Shown piece by piece: positions 14,436 through 15,856 of a stretch of DNA of 15,856 bases. Within the stretch, counting starts at the first letter, position 1. Each line of letters opens with the position of its first letter. Origin of the DNA: SIAJ01 sp036266155 (GTDB taxonomy: Bacteria; Planctomycetota; Planctomycetia; Gemmatales; Gemmataceae); the NCBI GenBank assembly GCA_036266155.1, contig DATANR010000074.1:1-15856 (forward strand), written 5' to 3'. The notes beneath the pieces were generated by a model. The model did no database searches. It saw only the letters and a program-made list of their open reading frames with translations, and was not told the origin of the DNA. A program made the translations under genes and the position numbers.

Positions 14436-15856
14436 TTGGCGGGGACTTCATTCAACGTGTAGGCCCCCGTCGCATTCACGAGCGGCTCGTTCGTCGCCGA
14501 ACGCAAACCGGGCGCCCCAATCATGTAGACGCGATCCTTCACAAGAGGCGGCACGACGATGTCAACGGACAAGCCATCCGCGGCCACGTTCACTTGCTTG
14601 ACCGCAACCGTCGTGCGATCGAGTTCCGGCGAGCCGTAGGCCCCGGTGTACTCGTAGCGATAATGTTCGAGCTTGTACGACGCGGGATCGTTCGCCAACT
14701 TCGGATCGACGGGGCGAGTAAACACAATGCGGAAGCCGTCGGGCCGCACGCGGATCGTTTGCATCTCGAATGGCAGCTTGCCGGTGTAGTCGATGCGGTA
14801 CAACGCCCCGCGATCCGGCTGGGCCATCCAGCCGGGTTCGGTGATGCCGCCTACGTAGAGCGGGCCTTTCGGATCGAACGCCAATGTCAACGGTCCAAGT
14901 AGGCCCTTGCCCCAGAACGGGAAGCAGGCGCCCTGATAGACGCCATTTACTTTCTCGACGTCGGCCCGAATGATCGCGCCGCCGAACATTAGCTCCGCGA
15001 GGAAAAGCTGCCCGGCGAATGGGCCGAATTTGCCGGCCGTCTTGTCGTAGGCGACGCCGTTGATCGATTGCGCCCAGCCATAGGGAACCCAAACCGTTGT
15101 CTTGCCGACCGGCTTCGAGTGATGCTGTTTCTGCGCATTGTTCGGCCAGCCGTAGAACTTGCCGTCAGCCAGGTGACATAGCTTGTTCGTGGCGACCCAG
15201 TCGCCCTGATTGTCGGTGAAGAAGATCTCGCCCTCGGGGCCGGCACACCAACCGAGAGGATTGCGCATGCCATACGCAATCTCCTCCGGCGGCTTGCCGG
15301 GAGCAAGTCGAATCGCCCCGCCGCTGCCACGCATGGTAGTGTTCGCGTAGGGAGCGTAGCCAAAGACGAAGCGGCCGGCCTTGTCGCGGGCGAGGCCGTA
15401 GGCCATGTCGTATGTGTCGGCGACGCCATGCGGCAGCGCGGCAACGCGCTCGAACTTCTCGCCGGTTGTTGTGCCTGTGATCTTCGTCAAGTTGCGGCGA
15501 TGTAGGACGTAGAGTCCGTCATCCTCGGCGAGCATCGAGAGCGCATCCTGAAAGAGGCCGTGCGCATAGTTGTCGAAGCGGGCGTTCTTGCCGTCGCCGG
15601 TCGGATCGCGAAGCGCGAACAACTCGCCGGTCTTCATTGAGGCGACGAACACTTGCCCGTCCTTCGGCCGCACCGCGACCGCTCCTGGCATGACGCGATC
15701 TTCGCCCGAAACGGTCTTGGGCCGTGAATAGGCGATGGCGCGATAGCCGGGGCGTTCCAACGAGCCCTCGACCAGGTCAGGTGCGATTGCTGGGGCAATG
15801 TTCCACGCGGTCGGCGTTTTCGCGGTGGGCAGGTCAATGCGTGTCAGCAATACAGC
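14432..15856 (-). CDS. Beta-propeller protein, glucose/sorbosone-dehydrogenase-like (5' end outside window)
   Basis: Partial gene: the frame is open to the right edge, leaving 474 residues, so the N-terminus and any signal peptide are missing. The visible part is a beta-propeller with repeated blades such as PGAVAVRPKDGQVFVASMKT, YDMAYGLARDKAGRFVFGYA and GPLTLAFDPKGPLYVGG. The segment YGMRNPLGWCAGPEGEIFFT, then DNQGDWVATNKLCHL and FYGWPNN, is typical of large secreted propellers related to sorbosone dehydrogenase found in planctomycetes and their relatives. The last 110 residues or so (from about FEMQTIRVRPDGFRIVFTRP) look like a small beta-sandwich of the Ig-like type. Function is likely oxidation or binding of a sugar-like substrate outside the cytoplasm; the cofactor is not evident. 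The stop TAG lies in the inverted repeat before proA. Confidence 0.8.
   Translation of the reverse strand, partial: AVLLTRIDLPTAKTPTAWNIAPAIAPDLVEGSLERPGYRAIAYSRPKTVSGEDRVMPGAVAVRPKDGQVFVASMKTGELFALRDPTGDGKNARFDNYAHGLFQDALSMLAEDDGLYVLHRRNLTKITGTTTGEKFERVAALPHGVADTYDMAYGLARDKAGRFVFGYAPYANTTMRGSGGAIRLAPGKPPEEIAYGMRNPLGWCAGPEGEIFFTDNQGDWVATNKLCHLADGKFYGWPNNAQKQHHSKPVGKTTVWVPYGWAQSINGVAYDKTAGKFGPFAGQLFLAELMFGGAIIRADVEKVNGVYQGACFPFWGKGLLGPLTLAFDPKGPLYVGGITEPGWMAQPDRGALYRIDYTGKLPFEMQTIRVRPDGFRIVFTRPVDPKLANDPASYKLEHYRYEYTGAYGSPELDRTTVAVKQVNVAADGLSVDIVVPPLVKDRVYMIGAPGLRSATNEPLVNATGAYTLNEVPAK

Noticed and set aside
14347..14451. 35-residue N-terminal extension of ProA
   Set aside because: It translates the interspersed inverted repeat (TGFQPVP, GQVGNLS). 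A GGAGG 7 nt before GTG 14346 and the family's length support the shorter form.
13858..14601. 247-codon plus-strand frame
   Set aside because: Antisense to proA and crosses the inverted repeat; part of its sequence is repeat translation.
1..15856. tRNA, rRNA or intact CRISPR-cas locus
   Set aside because: No cloverleaf, rRNA signature, cas gene or regular array was seen on either strand; the only CRISPR-like signal is the diverged pair near 4925-5037.

Overview
The window looks like chromosomal DNA of a planctomycete, or another member of the PVC group. This rests on gene content and repeats, not on a marker gene. It carries a secreted amidohydrolase with a CBM9-like tail, a Gfo/Idh/MocA protein, a glucose/sorbosone-dehydrogenase-like propeller and a zinc-ribbon metallopeptidase. 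The gaps between these genes hold long perfect inverted repeats of a kind familiar from planctomycete genomes, several genes lack a Shine-Dalgarno sequence, and the right two thirds are GC-rich with GC-ending codons.

Left, accessory part (1-5073). Positions 1-1800 hold no intact gene. On the minus strand lie two decayed copies, head to tail, of an integron-integrase-type tyrosine recombinase. The inner copy (about 365-1095) has two in-frame TGA codons, several frame changes and no catalytic C-terminus. The outer copy (about 1120-1380) keeps only the N-terminal DNA-binding domain. Upstream of them is an array of five 20-bp repeats (1491-1590). Two intact plus-strand genes follow, visibly richer in A+T than the rest: a 675-residue calcineurin-like metallophosphoesterase with an unrecognised C-terminal half, and a SyrB2-like Fe(II)/2-oxoglutarate enzyme with His-x-Glu in place of the halogenase His-x-Ala. 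A pair of CRISPR-repeat-like units sits at the 3' edge. This block reads as an island brought in by, or collected beside, the dead recombinases.

Right, ordinary chromosomal part (5074-15856). Two minus-strand genes (zinc-binding metallopeptidase; DUF413/MaoP-like small protein) stand divergent to two plus-strand genes (secreted amidohydrolase-CBM9; 12-TM APC permease). The permease converges on a run of minus-strand genes: a Gfo/Idh/MocA protein resembling the NAD-dependent glycosidase branch, a membrane-anchored HEAT-repeat protein, proA, and a propeller protein cut by the right edge. Four separate gaps carry strong hairpins of different sequence, and one of them supplies the stop codon of the propeller gene.

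The best candidate for something undescribed is the metallophosphoesterase with its orphan C-terminal domain, next to the non-halogenating SyrB2-like enzyme, inside the island. No known multi-gene defence system can be named from what is present.
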